Assembly: GCF_023715225.1 (NCBI RefSeq)
Contig: NZ_JAMBNS010000010.1
Coordinates: 62,001 to 126,000 of the forward strand
From: Robertmurraya korlensis
GTDB taxonomy: Bacteria > Bacillota > Bacilli > Bacillales > Cytobacillaceae
DNA: 64,000 nucleotides
Reading direction: 5' to 3'
In this document: piece by piece, positions 42,613-52,988 of the stretch
How the letters are laid out: each line of letters begins with the position of its first letter
Position numbering within the stretch: the stretch's first letter is position 1
Position numbers and translations under genes: made by a program
The notes under the pieces: model-generated
Databases searched by the model: none
Told to the model about the DNA's origin: nothing
The model's input: the letters and a program-made list of their open reading frames with translations, nothing else

Positions 42613-43875
42613 TTACGCAGTTATTTCCTTTTTATTCACCTGAGCCTCAACCTCGTGAACAGGGTTAAACTCCCCTTCTGTCTTTGAAACAACAACCGTT
42701 GCCACTCCGTTACCGATTAGATTTGTGATGGCACGCGCTTCAGACATAAAACGGTCAACCCCAAGGATGAGAGCCATTCCTTCTACTGGAATTGATGGGA
42801 ATACGGCTAGTGTGGCAGCTAGCGTGACAAAACCTGAACCGGTAACACCAGCGGCCCCTTTAGATGTAAGCATCAATACCCCTAAAAGGGTCAGCTGTTC
42901 CCAAATGCTTAGGTCTACCCCATAGGCCTGAGCAATGAATAATGCAGCCATCGATAGGTAAATGGATGTTCCATCTAAATTAAAGGAGTACCCCGTTGGA
43001 AGAACGAGTCCTACTACTGGCTTGGAGCAACCATACTTCTCAAGCTTTTCCATCATTTTTGGAAGAGCCGCTTCAGAAGAGGAAGTCCCAATAACAAGAA
43101 GAATTTCTTCTTTAATGTAAGCAATAAACTTAAAGATGCTAAAACCGAACATTTTGGCAATTCCACCAAGAACAAGAACAATAAAGAGAGCCATAGTGAT
43201 ATAAACGGATCCCATCAGCTTTCCAAGATAAACAAGGGAGCCAATTCCGAATTCACCAATCGTATACGCCATCGCTCCAAACGCTGCGAACGGTGACACC
43301 TTCATGATGATATTAACAATTCCGAAGAACACTTCTGTAATCTTTTCAAAAAACTCAATAACCGGTTTCCCTTTCTTTCCTAAATGAGCAAGAGAAATTC
43401 CAAATAAACAAGCCAATAAAAGAACAGGTAGCAGTTCACCATTCGCAAACGCACCGATAAAGCTATCAGGAATAATAGAAACCACAAAGTCCATAAATCC
43501 GTGACTCGTTTCTTCAGCCGCCTTCGTAAATTGAGTGATATCACCGGTTCCTGCCTTCGCATCAATTCCCTTACCTGCTTTAATCACATTCGCAACGATA
43601 ATTCCAATCGCTAACGCAATCGTGGAGACAATTTCAAAATACAGCAAGGCTTTTCCACCAATTTTACCAACCTTCTTTAAATCTCCCATCCCTGCAATTC
43701 CGATGACAATCGTTAGGAAAATAATTGGTGCGATGACCATCTTTACTAGCTTAATAAATATATCAGCGATTACCTTTAACTGCGATCCTATCTCTGGAAA
43801 CACAAACCCGACAGTGATCCCCAAGATAATACCTAGTATTACTTGAGTAGTAAGACTCTTAAAATTAATTCTCAT
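42613..43875 (-). CDS. dctP: C4-dicarboxylate/proton symporter (DctA/DctP family)
   Basis: 420 residues of the DAACS family. Motifs: GTSSSEAALPKMMEKLEKYG (reentrant loop 1), PTGYSFNLDGTSIYLSMAAL and MLTSKGAAGVTGSGFVTLAA (reentrant loop 2), GVDRFMSEARAITNLIGNGV. It imports succinate, fumarate or malate. It is divergent from dctS-dctR, which in B. subtilis switches it on, and a perfect cre box lies just upstream. RBS AGGAGGAG. Confidence 0.92.
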   Translation of the reverse strand: MRINFKSLTTQVILGIILGITVGFVFPEIGSQLKVIADIFIKLVKMVIAPIIFLTIVIGIAGMGDLKKVGKIGGKALLYFEIVSTIALAIGIIVANVIKAGKGIDAKAGTGDITQFTKAAEETSHGFMDFVVSIIPDSFIGAFANGELLPVLLLACLFGISLAHLGKKGKPVIEFFEKITEVFFGIVNIIMKVSPFAAFGAMAYTIGEFGIGSLVYLGKLMGSVYITMALFIVLVLGGIAKMFGFSIFKFIAYIKEEILLVIGTSSSEAALPKMMEKLEKYGCSKPVVGLVLPTGYSFNLDGTSIYLSMAALFIAQAYGVDLSIWEQLTLLGVLMLTSKGAAGVTGSGFVTLAATLAVFPSIPVEGMALILGVDRFMSEARAITNLIGNGVATVVVSKTEGEFNPVHEVEAQVNKKEITA

Positions 43876-43903
43876 GTGGTCTCCTCCTAAAATAAAATTA
43901 TTT

Positions 43904-43917
43904 TGAAAACGATTTCA
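43904..43917. promoter_or_regulatory. CcpA (cre) site before dctP
   Basis: TGAAAACGATTTCA matches all 14 positions of TGWAANCGNTNWCA; 29 bp upstream of the dctP start codon. Confidence 0.85.
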
Positions 43918-44062
43918 TTCACTTTGTTAACCACATGTTACAATTTTGCGAAAAATAAGAATAGTTAATAAAACTTATAAAACCTTTTTGTAATTAATGT
44001 AAGTAACATATTAATGAGGTTATTGAACTGAACACTCCCCTTTCCAAAACAAATTCTTTCTT

Positions 44063-44076
44063 TTAAAGCGATTTCA
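44063..44076. promoter_or_regulatory. cre-like site before dctS
   Basis: TTAAAGCGATTTCA, one mismatch to the cre consensus, 50 bp upstream of the dctS start. Confidence 0.6.
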
Positions 44077-44125
44077 TTTTATAGTGGAAAAATAACAATT
44101 TGTCCTTGTGTTGGGAGGTTATGTA

Positions 44126-45733
44126 GTGCGTTTACGGCAAGTTCGTTTTAAGCTTAGTACGGTGATCATTTTCTTTGTCTGTCTGGTCGTTCTCATTTCA
44201 CTGATGATTACTGACCTATTAATCAGCCATTCGGTTAGTAAAAACATACAAGCCCATTCAGAAGAAAAAGCAAGGATCGTCGCGAGGACCGTATCAAAAT
44301 CTCATATAGTTATAGACGCGTTAGAAAACAGAACGTACTCCAACTCCGTTCAAGACTATACAAATGATATTCAAACAGCCACAGCTATGCTGTTCATTGT
44401 GGTTATGGATATGAAGGGAATACGGAGAACACATCCAAACCCTGACGAAATTGGGAAGCCCTTTGTGGGAGGAGATGAAAAGCAGGCTCTAAAAGGAGAA
44501 GAGTATGTTTCTATCTCAAAAGGTACGTTAGGTGAATCAGTACGAGCATTTACGCCCATTTACAATAAAAATAATGAACAAATCGGAGTCGTGGCCGTGG
44601 GAATATCGCTAAAAAGCGTAGAGACTGCACTCGGACGAAGCCATCGGAGCATATTGATCGTTACGTTTTTCGGCCTATTCGTCGGTGTGATAGGAGCTAT
44701 TTTACTAGCGAGATATATTAAAAGAACCCTACTTGGGCTTGAACCCTTTGCTATTGCAAAGATCACAGAGGAAAGAAGCACGATGCTTCAGTCCGTCCAC
44801 GAAGGAATTATTGCCGTGGACCATCAATCAACAATCACACTCGTGAACAAGTCGGCTCTTCAAATTTTTCAAAAAGCTGGACTAGACTCCAATCCAGTCG
44901 GGAGGAACATTCACGACTATATGCCGTCTACCGGATTGGACAGAGTGTTACAGACGGGTGAGCCCGAACTAGATGAGGAACAGAACATAAACGGCGTCTC
45001 CATTCTCGTCAATCGTGTTCCACTGTTGGTTAATGGACAAGTGGTCGGAGCTATTTCCACCTTCCGCGATAAAACGGAAGTCAATCAGCTCGCCGAACAA
45101 TTAACAGGCGTTCGAGCTTATGCAGATGCCCTACGTGCCCAATCACATGAATTTATGAACCGCCTTCATGTGATTCGAGGAATGATCGAGTTAAAATCTT
45201 ACAAAGAACTCGCAGACTTTATTCGTACCTTGGTTAATTACCGAAACCAGGAATTCGGAAACATTACTGAACATTTCAAGGACCCTGCTCTCGGAGGCTT
45301 TATTCTAGGAAAACTGAGTTATGCTAGGGAACAAAACGTGGATCTCACGATTGAAACGGGGGCAGTCATTCCTGAACCAGCTGATCAAAAAACCACACAT
45401 GAGTTGATTACGATTCTTGGCAATGTGATCGATAATGCCATCGAGGCAATGGCTGATAGCGCGGAAAAAACGCTTGAAGTGAGTTTTACTTATGATGGTG
45501 AGTGGCTAGACATGGAAGTGATGGACTCCGGACCGGGAATACTTGAAGAAACGCAGGAACGAATCTTTGAAAAAGGCTATTCCACAAAAGGAGACAATCG
45601 GGGCTACGGACTACATTTAGTAGAAAAAAGCGTCCAAGCTCTCAGTGGCGAACTCCAAATCGACTCGAAATGGATGTTAGGAACCAATGTTTATATAAAA
45701 ATACCTTATAAAAGCAAAGAGGTGGAATCGTGA
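44126..45733 (+). CDS. dctS: Sensor histidine kinase DctS (CitA/DcuS family)
   Basis: 535 residues from GTG 44126, seven nt after GGGAGG. Membrane helix (about 10-35), extracytoplasmic PAS-like sensor (FIVVMDMKGIRRTHPNPDEI, VRAFTPIYNKNNEQIGVVAV), second helix, cytoplasmic PAS (SVHEGIIAVDHQSTITLVN), SpoB-type dimerisation with the phospho-acceptor His in RAQSHEFMNRLHVIRGMIEL, and the ATPase N-box GNVIDNAIEAMAD. It senses C4-dicarboxylates outside. Its stop overlaps the DctR start (GTGA). Confidence 0.92.
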   Translation: MRLRQVRFKLSTVIIFFVCLVVLISLMITDLLISHSVSKNIQAHSEEKARIVARTVSKSHIVIDALENRTYSNSVQDYTNDIQTATAMLFIVVMDMKGIRRTHPNPDEIGKPFVGGDEKQALKGEEYVSISKGTLGESVRAFTPIYNKNNEQIGVVAVGISLKSVETALGRSHRSILIVTFFGLFVGVIGAILLARYIKRTLLGLEPFAIAKITEERSTMLQSVHEGIIAVDHQSTITLVNKSALQIFQKAGLDSNPVGRNIHDYMPSTGLDRVLQTGEPELDEEQNINGVSILVNRVPLLVNGQVVGAISTFRDKTEVNQLAEQLTGVRAYADALRAQSHEFMNRLHVIRGMIELKSYKELADFIRTLVNYRNQEFGNITEHFKDPALGGFILGKLSYAREQNVDLTIETGAVIPEPADQKTTHELITILGNVIDNAIEAMADSAEKTLEVSFTYDGEWLDMEVMDSGPGILEETQERIFEKGYSTKGDNRGYGLHLVEKSVQALSGELQIDSKWMLGTNVYIKIPYKSKEVES

Positions 45734-46443
45734 TTAAGGTTCTAATTGTTGAAGATGACCCGATGGTTGCTGAAATTAACAAACGTTATCTCCATGATAT
45801 GAAAGGATTTCGTCTTTCAGGCATGGTCCATACGGTAAAGGATGCGATTGAATTTTTGCAAAAGGAATCCGTTGAGCTTATTTTACTAGATGTATATATG
45901 CCAGGTGAGAATGGACTACTCTTGTTAAAATATATTAGAGAACATCAGCTAGAAATAGATGTAATCCTCATTACAGCAGCTGGAGAAAAGGATAAAATCC
46001 AAGCAGCTCTTAGGCTCGGTGCCGTTGATTATTTAATCAAACCATTTGAGTTTGACCGATTTCAACAAGCACTGCTGAAGTTCCAAGATAAATATCTTTT
46101 CTTTGCAAGTCATGCCGTGCTTAAACAAGAAGATCTTGATGATCGAATTTTGAGTACAGAGCAAACCCAATTCGATGAGCCGATTATTGATCTGCCTAAG
46201 GGCTTAACGAGCAGTACTCTACAAGTTGTAGTAGAAGTGATGAAAACCAAAGGAACGAACCCGTTCTCTACCGATGATATTTCTGAAAGTACGTATATCT
46301 CACGCGTATCGGTAAGGAAATACTTAAAGTTCTTAACCCAGCTTGGAGTACTGAAGGAATCGTTAACCTACGGAATTGGTAGACCGGTATATCTATATAC
46401 TCTACAAATAGAAAAACTAAACCAAGTGGATATGTATCTTTAA
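45730..46443 (+). CDS. dctR: Response regulator DctR (CitB type)
   Basis: 237 residues. Receiver domain with acidic VEDDP, phospho-acceptor Asp in LILLDVYMPGENG and KPF (YLIKPFEFD). The C-terminal DNA-binding domain (FSTDDISESTYISRVSVRKY) is of the CitB/DcuR kind. Start GTG 45730 overlaps the dctS stop. It should activate dctP and perhaps the malic enzyme gene downstream. Confidence 0.92.
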   Translation: MIKVLIVEDDPMVAEINKRYLHDMKGFRLSGMVHTVKDAIEFLQKESVELILLDVYMPGENGLLLLKYIREHQLEIDVILITAAGEKDKIQAALRLGAVDYLIKPFEFDRFQQALLKFQDKYLFFASHAVLKQEDLDDRILSTEQTQFDEPIIDLPKGLTSSTLQVVVEVMKTKGTNPFSTDDISESTYISRVSVRKYLKFLTQLGVLKESLTYGIGRPVYLYTLQIEKLNQVDMYL

Positions 46444-46465
46444 AAAGTGCATTTCCACTTTTTTT
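46442..46465 (+). terminator. Terminator after dctR
   Basis: AAAAAGTG-CATTTC-CACTTTTT followed by TT, straight after the stop codon; stem short, so possibly partial. Confidence 0.65.
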
Positions 46466-46534
46466 AATTTAATAAAGTTGTATAGTTACAAAATCTATCA
46501 AACCTTGGTCATTTTCTTTACGATGTAGAAAGAA

Positions 46535-46548
46535 TGAAAGCGATTACC
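46535..46548 (+). promoter_or_regulatory. cre-like site before the malic enzyme gene
   Basis: TGAAAGCGATTACC, 13 of 14 matches to the cre consensus, ending 17 bp before the start codon. Confidence 0.65.
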
Positions 46549-46564
46549 AAAGGGGTAGATATCA

Positions 46565-47761
46565 TTGATAAAAAGCAATCTTAAAGAGGAAGCAATCAAA
46601 CTTCATAAAGAACATTTAGGAAAAATTGAGATTGTCAGCAAAATTGATGTAACATCTGAGGAACAACTGAGTCTCGTATACACACCTGGAGTTGCTGACG
46701 TATGTAAAGCGATTGTAGAAAATCCTGAACAAGTCGACGTGTTAACGTCCAGAGGACATATGGTTGCTATCGTGACAGACGGAACAGCCGTTTTAGGCTT
46801 AGGAGATATCGGACCAAAGGCAGCCCTTCCTGTCATGGAAGGAAAAGCTCTTCTTTTTAAAAAATTTGCCAATGTGGATGCTTTTCCACTTTGCTTAGAT
46901 ACGAAAAATGTGGATGAGATCGTTGGAATCGTTAAGGCACTGTCACCTAGCTTCGGAGGAATAAATCTTGAAGACATCTCTGCTCCTCGTTGCTTCGAAA
47001 TTGAAGAACGATTAAAGCAAGAACTGGATATCCCCGTTTTTCATGATGATCAGCACGGCACAGCCATTGTCGTTCTTGCTGCGTTAATCAATGCGGTAAA
47101 AGTAGTTAATAAACAGCATCGATCTCTTAATATTGTAATTAACGGTGCAGGAGCAGCTGGAATTGCGATTGCCAAACTGCTGATGCAAGCAGGTTTTAAA
47201 GACATCACCCTTGTAAGCCTTGAAGGCGTAGTTAGCAAAGGTGAGAAATGGATGAATTCAGCCCAAAAAGAGATGGCAGAAGTGACCAATCTAAAAAGAG
47301 TCCGCGGAACACTAGCTGATGCGATTCATGGTGCAGATGTGTTTATTGGAGTATCTGGGCCAGCTGCTATGAAGCCAGAACACATCCAATCGATGGCGAA
47401 GAATCCGATCGTGTTTGCCATGGCAAACCCAATCCCAGAGATTTACCCAGAAGAAGCGCTTGCTGCAGGCGCCGCTGTAGTTGGAACAGGCCGCTCCGAT
47501 TACCCGAACCAAGTAAATAATTTACTTGCCTTCCCTGGCATTTTCCGAGGTGCCATGGATGCTAAAGCAAAAGATATTACAACAGAAATGAAATTAGCTG
47601 CCGCTTATGCGATTGCAGAGGCTGTTTCTGATAAAGATTTAAAAGCCAACCATGTCATTCCAAGCGCACTGGATGAAAGAGTGGCAAAAATGGTGGCCAA
47701 AGCCGTTTCGCTCGCTGCTATACAGCAGAAAAAAAGCAAAGGTTCGGTATCAGTATCGTAA
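46565..47761 (+). CDS. NAD(P)-dependent malic enzyme, short (YtsJ-like) type
   Basis: 398 residues, the short bacterial form. Catalytic Tyr in SLVYTPGVADVCKAI and Lys in GKALLFKKFANVDAF; metal ligands in NLEDISAPRCFEIE and HDDQHGTA; the Rossmann region is INGAGAAGIAIAKLL. It converts malate to pyruvate and CO2, fitting the adjacent dicarboxylate uptake genes. Start TTG 46565 behind AAAGGGG. Cofactor preference is not certain. Confidence 0.9.
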   Translation: MIKSNLKEEAIKLHKEHLGKIEIVSKIDVTSEEQLSLVYTPGVADVCKAIVENPEQVDVLTSRGHMVAIVTDGTAVLGLGDIGPKAALPVMEGKALLFKKFANVDAFPLCLDTKNVDEIVGIVKALSPSFGGINLEDISAPRCFEIEERLKQELDIPVFHDDQHGTAIVVLAALINAVKVVNKQHRSLNIVINGAGAAGIAIAKLLMQAGFKDITLVSLEGVVSKGEKWMNSAQKEMAEVTNLKRVRGTLADAIHGADVFIGVSGPAAMKPEHIQSMAKNPIVFAMANPIPEIYPEEALAAGAAVVGTGRSDYPNQVNNLLAFPGIFRGAMDAKAKDITTEMKLAAAYAIAEAVSDKDLKANHVIPSALDERVAKMVAKAVSLAAIQQKKSKGSVSVS

Positions 47762-47830
47762 AACACCCTTTCTGGGTCACAGATTCCGTTACCTGTTGCA
47801 AAATCAAAAATGTAGCCCCATTTGTACTGC

Positions 47831-47862
47831 ATGGCTCAGTATTGTGAACTGAGCCATTTTTG
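47831..47862 (+). terminator. Terminator after the malic enzyme gene
   Basis: ATGGCTCAGT-ATTGTGA-ACTGAGCCAT followed by TTTTTGG. Confidence 0.88.
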
Positions 47863-47933
47863 GTTGCCTGTTGAACTAAGCTCCCTTCCCAACCATAAAA
47901 GAGCGGATATCAAGGAGGGAATCAGCAGGGTTT

Positions 47934-48130
47934 GATAATTAAGCGGAGAAATTCCTCCTAATTATCTAATAGCAATGAAAATAGCATAAATAGACGGAGA
48001 GATTCCGGTTATTTGCTCAAAAAACGTAAAAATGGGTAAATTTACTTCGCTTAATCGGAAAATCTCCGCTTATATACCCTGAACAGAGCTCTACTCTGCA
48101 GTTTAACCGGAAAACCTCCGCTTATTTTTA
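47934..48130. repeat. Palindromic repeat element, copy C (inverted, four units)
   Basis: Reverse-complement orientation relative to copies A and B. Units near 47942, 47990, 48054 and 48112, each of the GCGGA...TCCG type. Shared spacers with copies A and B (the TTTTTACGTTTTT segment, and TGCAGA between the outer units). It lies in the malic enzyme-SASP intergenic gap. Confidence 0.8.
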
Positions 48131-48184
48131 TATTTTTTGTAAGATAAATTGTATATGTTATTCCCACAATATTTTTCATATAAA

Positions 48185-48214
48185 TGTATATTTTTTAAAA
48201 AGGTGCAAAATATA
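48185..48214 (+). promoter_or_regulatory. Possible SigG promoter of the SASP gene
   Basis: TGTATA (48185-48190), 17-bp spacer, AAATATA (48208-48214), a loose fit to the forespore SigG pattern expected for SASP genes. Confidence 0.35.
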
Positions 48215-48244
48215 TAGCTACACCAACGAAAAGGAGAGATTGAA

Positions 48245-48457
48245 ATGGACAGAAATAACCGTGGAAATAACTCTAACCAATTATTAGTACCTGGGGCAGA
48301 ACAAGCTCTTGAACAAATGAAGTACGAAATTGCTAGTGAATTTGGTGTAAATTTAGGACCTGAAACATCTGCACGTGCAAACGGATCAGTAGGTGGAGAA
48401 ATCACAAAACGCCTGGTAAGAATGGCCGAACAGTCAATGGGCGGCAGCTTCCGCTAA
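48245..48457 (+). CDS. Alpha/beta-type small acid-soluble spore protein
   Basis: 70 residues. Contains the germination-protease site YEIASEFGV and the conserved [20 protein letters not shown] then LVRMAEQ. These proteins coat spore DNA and protect it from UV and heat, so the organism forms endospores. RBS AAAAGGAGAG. Confidence 0.97.
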   Translation: MDRNNRGNNSNQLLVPGAEQALEQMKYEIASEFGVNLGPETSARANGSVGGEITKRLVRMAEQSMGGSFR

Positions 48458-48490
48458 TTTTGTAATAATTTATCCTTAGAAATATGTAAC

Positions 48491-48519
48491 GGGAGAGGTA
48501 ATCTAACTTACCTCTCCCA
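48491..48519 (+). terminator. Terminator after the SASP gene
   Basis: GGGAGAGGTAA-TCTAAC-TTACCTCTCCC (perfect 11-bp stem) followed by ATTTATT. Confidence 0.88.
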
Positions 48520-48627
48520 TTTATTATGTTGAGTTTCCTATTATCGTGTAAATAATTGAGGAAATAAGTCGTAATTTCCTTGGAAATATTCGACACGTTT
48601 CTTAATACAGAAAATTAGTGATGAAGT

Positions 48628-48885
48628 TCATTCTTTTCTCCTTTTTATTTTGTTATACAAAGCTATGATACCTGCACAAATAATAGAAACCACTAGCAAT
48701 GAAATGAGGTAAAAATAGGGGGAAATCACCATACCATAAGCTACTTCATTTTGGAGCAGGTATACCTCCCCTTGCCTGCTCGGTTTATAAAACATGGTTT
48801 TTAGATAACCTATTCCAATCGTGCAAAATATATAAATGATATGTAGAATGATTGAAGCTATAACAGCTTGTAGAATTGTTTTCAT
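48628..48885 (-). CDS. Small membrane protein of unknown function
   Basis: 85 residues with hydrophobic segments ILQAVIASIILHIIYIFCTI and YFYLISLLVVSIICAGIIAL and a basic tail (KIKRRKE). RBS GGAGGT directly before the ATG. I recognise no family. Confidence 0.65.
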   Translation of the reverse strand: MKTILQAVIASIILHIIYIFCTIGIGYLKTMFYKPSRQGEVYLLQNEVAYGMVISPYFYLISLLVVSIICAGIIALYNKIKRRKE

Positions 48886-48903
48886 AGATACCTCCTAAGT
48901 CCC

Positions 48904-48939
48904 AAAAAAAGTCCTTTAAGAATATTTTCTTAAAGGACT
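48904..48939 (-). terminator. Terminator after the chemoreceptor gene
   Basis: AGTCCTTTAAGAA and TTCTTAAAGGACT form a perfect 13-bp stem, followed on the minus strand by TTTTTT. Confidence 0.92.
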
Positions 48940-48993
48940 CCGGATTAGACAATATTTCCCACTAGGTTTTCAAAAAGTTTTTAAGTGCTCCTC

Positions 48994-50718
48994 TTATAAT
49001 TTAAACTTCCCTGTCAATTCCTTCATCGTGGAAGCCATCTTAACAAGCTCTTCAATAGACTCCGTCATATGTAACACTAATTGTTCTTGTTCTAATGTAA
49101 AATCAACGGTTTTCCTTACTTCAGTTGATGCTTGCTCGGCTATATTTGCTGTCTCTTTAGCTGATGCTGTGATTTCTTCTGTTGCTGCAGACATTTCTTC
49201 AGAAGTTGCTGTCACTTCTTGGATTTTTACGTTCACTTCCTGAATAGCACCAAGGATGTTTTTAAAAACCATTCCCGTTTCTCCAACGGAACTGATTCCC
49301 TGTTTTACATCCTCTAAAACAACCTTCATTTTCTCTGCTGTTACATTCGTATCATTATTAATTTTTTCGATAATGTTTCGTATATTAACGGTTGAAATTT
49401 CGGATTGTTCAGCTAGTTTACGCACTTCATCAGCAACGACCGCAAAACCTTTACCCGCTTCACCTGCACGCGCTGCTTCAATCGCTGCATTTAATGCAAG
49501 TAAATTCGTTTGAGATGCTATACCTTGTATAATTTCTACAATTGACTCAATATCCTTTGAATGTGCTTGTAATGCCATAATTGAACTGGATGATTCATTA
49601 ACTGAACGACTTATGGTATTCATTTGCTCTACTAAATCATTCACTTTTGAATTCCCTATCTCTATTTCTTCCTGTGTATGGGAAGATAGTTCAGTAACAC
49701 CTGATGAATTAATGGCAATTTCGTTAATACTCTCTGACATTTCTTCTATAATTTTTGCACTTTCATCAAGACTCTTATATTGGGTGTCTACAGAAGAAGC
49801 CATTTGTTCCATAATTACCGAAATTTCATTACTAGCCCCTTTTGTTTTGTTAGCACTTACTAACAATTGAGACGTTGTTCCACTCATTCTTACCGAGCTT
49901 TGATTTATTACCCCAATCATCCTCTTTAATTCTTGAAGCATTTGATTAAATGAATCTGTTAAACTTCCAATCTCATCTTTCCTATTGGATTCAATCGTAA
50001 CCGTTAAATCGCCTTTTCCAATTAATTCGACCTTCTTGGCTAAATGTTTTAGTGGATTTACAAGTGACATTGTGGCGATGAAAATTAATAATATACTCAA
50101 TAATACAATTCCAACTGTCATCCATATTAACTTTATTTTGCTCGCCTGTAGAGACGAATACACCATACTAGCATCTAAATCTGCACCCAATATCCCGACT
50201 AATTCTCCAGATTCCGATTTGATAGGTATGTAGGCTGAAACTAAGGCACCGTACTCTTCCGAATAAGTCAATTCCCCAACTTGTGACTCTCCCGTTTCAA
50301 AAGCCTTAACGAGTAATGGGTAATCCTCAACTCCATCCTCAACTTCTCCTATTGATGAAGCATCATCTGTATCTAATGGCATTCCATCGACCATATAGAT
50401 ATATTCATACTTGTTATCCTTTTCCTTCCTACTCATTGTATATAAATAGACTAACCCATTGGTTTCTCGTATTTCATTTAGACGTTCTCTCAATTCCAAA
50501 TAGTAATCAGTTTCTCCTGACTCTAGTGAGATTTCCTCATATTGATCCAAATCAATCACTTGAACCGCATTTTCAGTAATGGATAGCGCTTGGTCTCCTA
50601 ATGAACTAGTAATGACATTTTCTGATGTTTGAAAAGATACATAACTAGTTACGATTCCAGATAGCAATATTAAACTTGAGAAAATAACGATCATTTTCAA
50701 CTTTATACTTTTACTCAT
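48994..50718 (-). CDS. Methyl-accepting chemotaxis protein with Cache-type sensor
   Basis: 574 residues. N-terminal membrane helix ([20 protein letters not shown]), external Cache-like domain ([40 protein letters not shown]), second helix (about 190-212), HAMP ([20 protein letters not shown]) and the signalling hairpin with the invariant [20 protein letters not shown] tip. It reports an extracellular ligand to CheA/CheW. Single-gene transcript; ligand unknown. Confidence 0.94.
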   Translation of the reverse strand: MSKSIKLKMIVIFSSLILLSGIVTSYVSFQTSENVITSSLGDQALSITENAVQVIDLDQYEEISLESGETDYYLELRERLNEIRETNGLVYLYTMSRKEKDNKYEYIYMVDGMPLDTDDASSIGEVEDGVEDYPLLVKAFETGESQVGELTYSEEYGALVSAYIPIKSESGELVGILGADLDASMVYSSLQASKIKLIWMTVGIVLLSILLIFIATMSLVNPLKHLAKKVELIGKGDLTVTIESNRKDEIGSLTDSFNQMLQELKRMIGVINQSSVRMSGTTSQLLVSANKTKGASNEISVIMEQMASSVDTQYKSLDESAKIIEEMSESINEIAINSSGVTELSSHTQEEIEIGNSKVNDLVEQMNTISRSVNESSSSIMALQAHSKDIESIVEIIQGIASQTNLLALNAAIEAARAGEAGKGFAVVADEVRKLAEQSEISTVNIRNIIEKINNDTNVTAEKMKVVLEDVKQGISSVGETGMVFKNILGAIQEVNVKIQEVTATSEEMSAATEEITASAKETANIAEQASTEVRKTVDFTLEQEQLVLHMTESIEELVKMASTMKELTGKFKL

Positions 50719-50856
50719 AGACGTCTCCCTCTTCGATATAAATAATAGGGCTATTATACTAGAAAAGGAAAGTAATCTAATTCTTTATTGTTCGACAAAT
50801 AACGACTTTAATATCATATAAGATATCTACAATTATATTGAACAGAACCATAAAGT

Positions 50857-50918
50857 AAAAAAGACTACAACAAACTTTTAGTTTGTTTGTAGTCTGACAC
50901 CTCTATTAAAATAGAGGT
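50857..50918 (-). terminator. Tandem hairpins ending the pentitol operon
   Basis: First ACCTCTATT-AA-AATAGAGGT (50899-50918), then AGACTACAA...TTGTAGTCT with TTTTTT on the minus strand (50857-50896), after the transketolase stop. Confidence 0.88.
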
Positions 50919-50930
50919 TTGAAAATTAAT

Positions 50931-52952
50931 TTAGTTAATCTTTTCTGAAAGAGCTTTAAATCTTTCTGCAACATTCTTGGCAGTAAATCCATATTCTTCA
51001 AGCAACTGGTTTGCTGGTGCTGATTCGCCAAAGTGGTCAATAGATAAGACCTCACCATATTCTCCGATATATTCTCTCCAACCAAAGGAAGATGCTGTTT
51101 CTATTGCAAATTTTGCTAAAAGTCCTTTAGGAAGGATGCTTTCCCTATATTCCTTCGTCTGCTTCTCAAAACGATCCCAGCTTGGCATGCTCACAACGGA
51201 AACATAGATGCCTTCTTGATCGAGAAGCTTTTGTGCATCGATTGCGAGGGCTACTTCTGAACCACTAGCTAATAGTAAGCCCTCTGCTTCTTTAGCTGCC
51301 TTAGATACCACATAGGCACCTTTTTGAACACCTTTATATACTTCATCTTCAGACATTTCAAGTGTTGGTAAATCCTGACGAGTTAGTACTAGAGCAGTTG
51401 GGTTGCTCTCACTTTCCACAGCTAATCTCCAGGCTGCTGCAGTTTCCTTTGCATCAGCAGGGCGAATTAATGACAATCCTGGCATAGCACGTAATGATAC
51501 TAGATGCTCAATCGGTTGATGTGTGGGCCCATCTTCACCAACTGCAATACTATCATGAGTAAATACATAGATAACAGGTAACTTCATTAATGCAGACAGA
51601 CGCATTGCTGGTCTTAAGTAGTCAGAGAAGACAAAGAATGTTGCCCCAAATACTTTAACTCCTCCATGTAAAGCCATTCCGTTTAACGCCGCACCCATTC
51701 CAAATTCTCGAACTCCAAACCAAATGTTTCGTGCTTGATATCCGTCCACACCAAAGTTTCCTTCAAAGGTTAATGTTGTTTTATTTGAGCACGCGAGATC
51801 AGCCGAGCCTCCAATTAGTTGAGGGACTTTTTTTGCGATTGCATTTAGCATTTTCCCTGAAGAGGCACGAGATGCCATTTTTTCACCTTTTGAAAACTGT
51901 GGTAGATCTTGTTCCCAGCCTTCAGGCAATTCACCATTGATTGCACGCTCAAGCTGCTGTGAAAGCTCAGGGTATTGTTGTTTGTAGCTCTCGAAAAGGG
52001 AGTTCCATTGATCTTCAAATTGCTTACCAATGCTTGCAAATTGTTGGAAGTGCTCTCTCACTTCATTTGGTACATGGAATGGCTCTTTTTCTTCCCATTC
52101 ATAGGCTGCTTTCGTCAGTTCCGTCTCCTTCGGACCAAGCGGAGAACCGTGAGAATCGGATTTCCCTCCTTTATTAGGAGAACCAAAGCCAATGGTTGTT
52201 TTCACTTCAATAAGTGTTGGTCTTTGATCATCAAGCTTTGCACGTTCCACAGCATTTTGGACGGCAGTTACATCATTTCCATCCTCTACTCTGAGCACTT
52301 GCCAGCCATATGCTTCAAAGCGTTGTTGGACACTCTCGGAGAATGTCAGGCTCAAGTCGCCGTCTAAAGAAATGTTATTTGAATCATAAAGTACTACTAA
52401 GCGTCCAAGCTTTAAATGACCTGCTAATGACGCAGCTTCTGCTGATACTCCTTCCATCAGATCGCCATCCCCACAGATGCAATAAGTAAAATGATCGACA
52501 ATGGGATAGCCTTCACGATTGTAGGTTTCTGCCAAATGACGCTCGGCCATAGCCATCCCTGCTGCCATCGCAATCCCTTGACCAAGTGGACCCGTTGTTG
52601 CATCTACACCAGGTGTATGCCCGAATTCAGGATGACCCGGTGTTTTACTCTTATATTGGCGGAAATTTTTCAAATCATCTAGCGTGACATTATAACCAAA
52701 CAAGTGCAATAAGCTGTATAAAAGCATGGATCCATGACCCGCTGATAAAACGAAGCGATCTCGGTTGAACCAATTAGGATTTTTGGGGTTATGAATCATT
52801 TCCTTTGCCCAAAGTGCGTAAGCCATTGGAGCAGCACCCATTGGCATTCCCGGATGTCCTGAATTTGCCTTTTCAATAGCGTCGATGGATAATGTGCGAA
52901 TGGTGTTAATTGCTAATTCATCTACTGTTTTTTTCATTTCTATTGAACTCAT
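50931..52952 (-). CDS. tkt: Transketolase
   Basis: 673 residues, full length. TPP site [20 protein letters not shown] and [24 protein letters not shown]; pyrimidine domain with [20 protein letters not shown]. It shuttles two-carbon units between pentose and hexose phosphates. Here it is the last gene of the pentitol PTS operon with rpe and rpiB, giving a complete route from pentulose phosphates into glycolysis. Probably a dedicated second copy beside the housekeeping one. Confidence 0.95.
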   Translation of the reverse strand: MSSIEMKKTVDELAINTIRTLSIDAIEKANSGHPGMPMGAAPMAYALWAKEMIHNPKNPNWFNRDRFVLSAGHGSMLLYSLLHLFGYNVTLDDLKNFRQYKSKTPGHPEFGHTPGVDATTGPLGQGIAMAAGMAMAERHLAETYNREGYPIVDHFTYCICGDGDLMEGVSAEAASLAGHLKLGRLVVLYDSNNISLDGDLSLTFSESVQQRFEAYGWQVLRVEDGNDVTAVQNAVERAKLDDQRPTLIEVKTTIGFGSPNKGGKSDSHGSPLGPKETELTKAAYEWEEKEPFHVPNEVREHFQQFASIGKQFEDQWNSLFESYKQQYPELSQQLERAINGELPEGWEQDLPQFSKGEKMASRASSGKMLNAIAKKVPQLIGGSADLACSNKTTLTFEGNFGVDGYQARNIWFGVREFGMGAALNGMALHGGVKVFGATFFVFSDYLRPAMRLSALMKLPVIYVFTHDSIAVGEDGPTHQPIEHLVSLRAMPGLSLIRPADAKETAAAWRLAVESESNPTALVLTRQDLPTLEMSEDEVYKGVQKGAYVVSKAAKEAEGLLLASGSEVALAIDAQKLLDQEGIYVSVVSMPSWDRFEKQTKEYRESILPKGLLAKFAIETASSFGWREYIGEYGEVLSIDHFGESAPANQLLEEYGFTAKNVAERFKALSEKIN

Positions 52953-52988
52953 AATGACACTCCTTTTGTTAGCGGTCCGTCGTAATAT

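Noticed and set aside
41124-48130. CRISPR-like array from the regular GCGGA palindromes
   Set aside because: Only three or four units per site, spacers are themselves shared between copies, and no cas genes are present.
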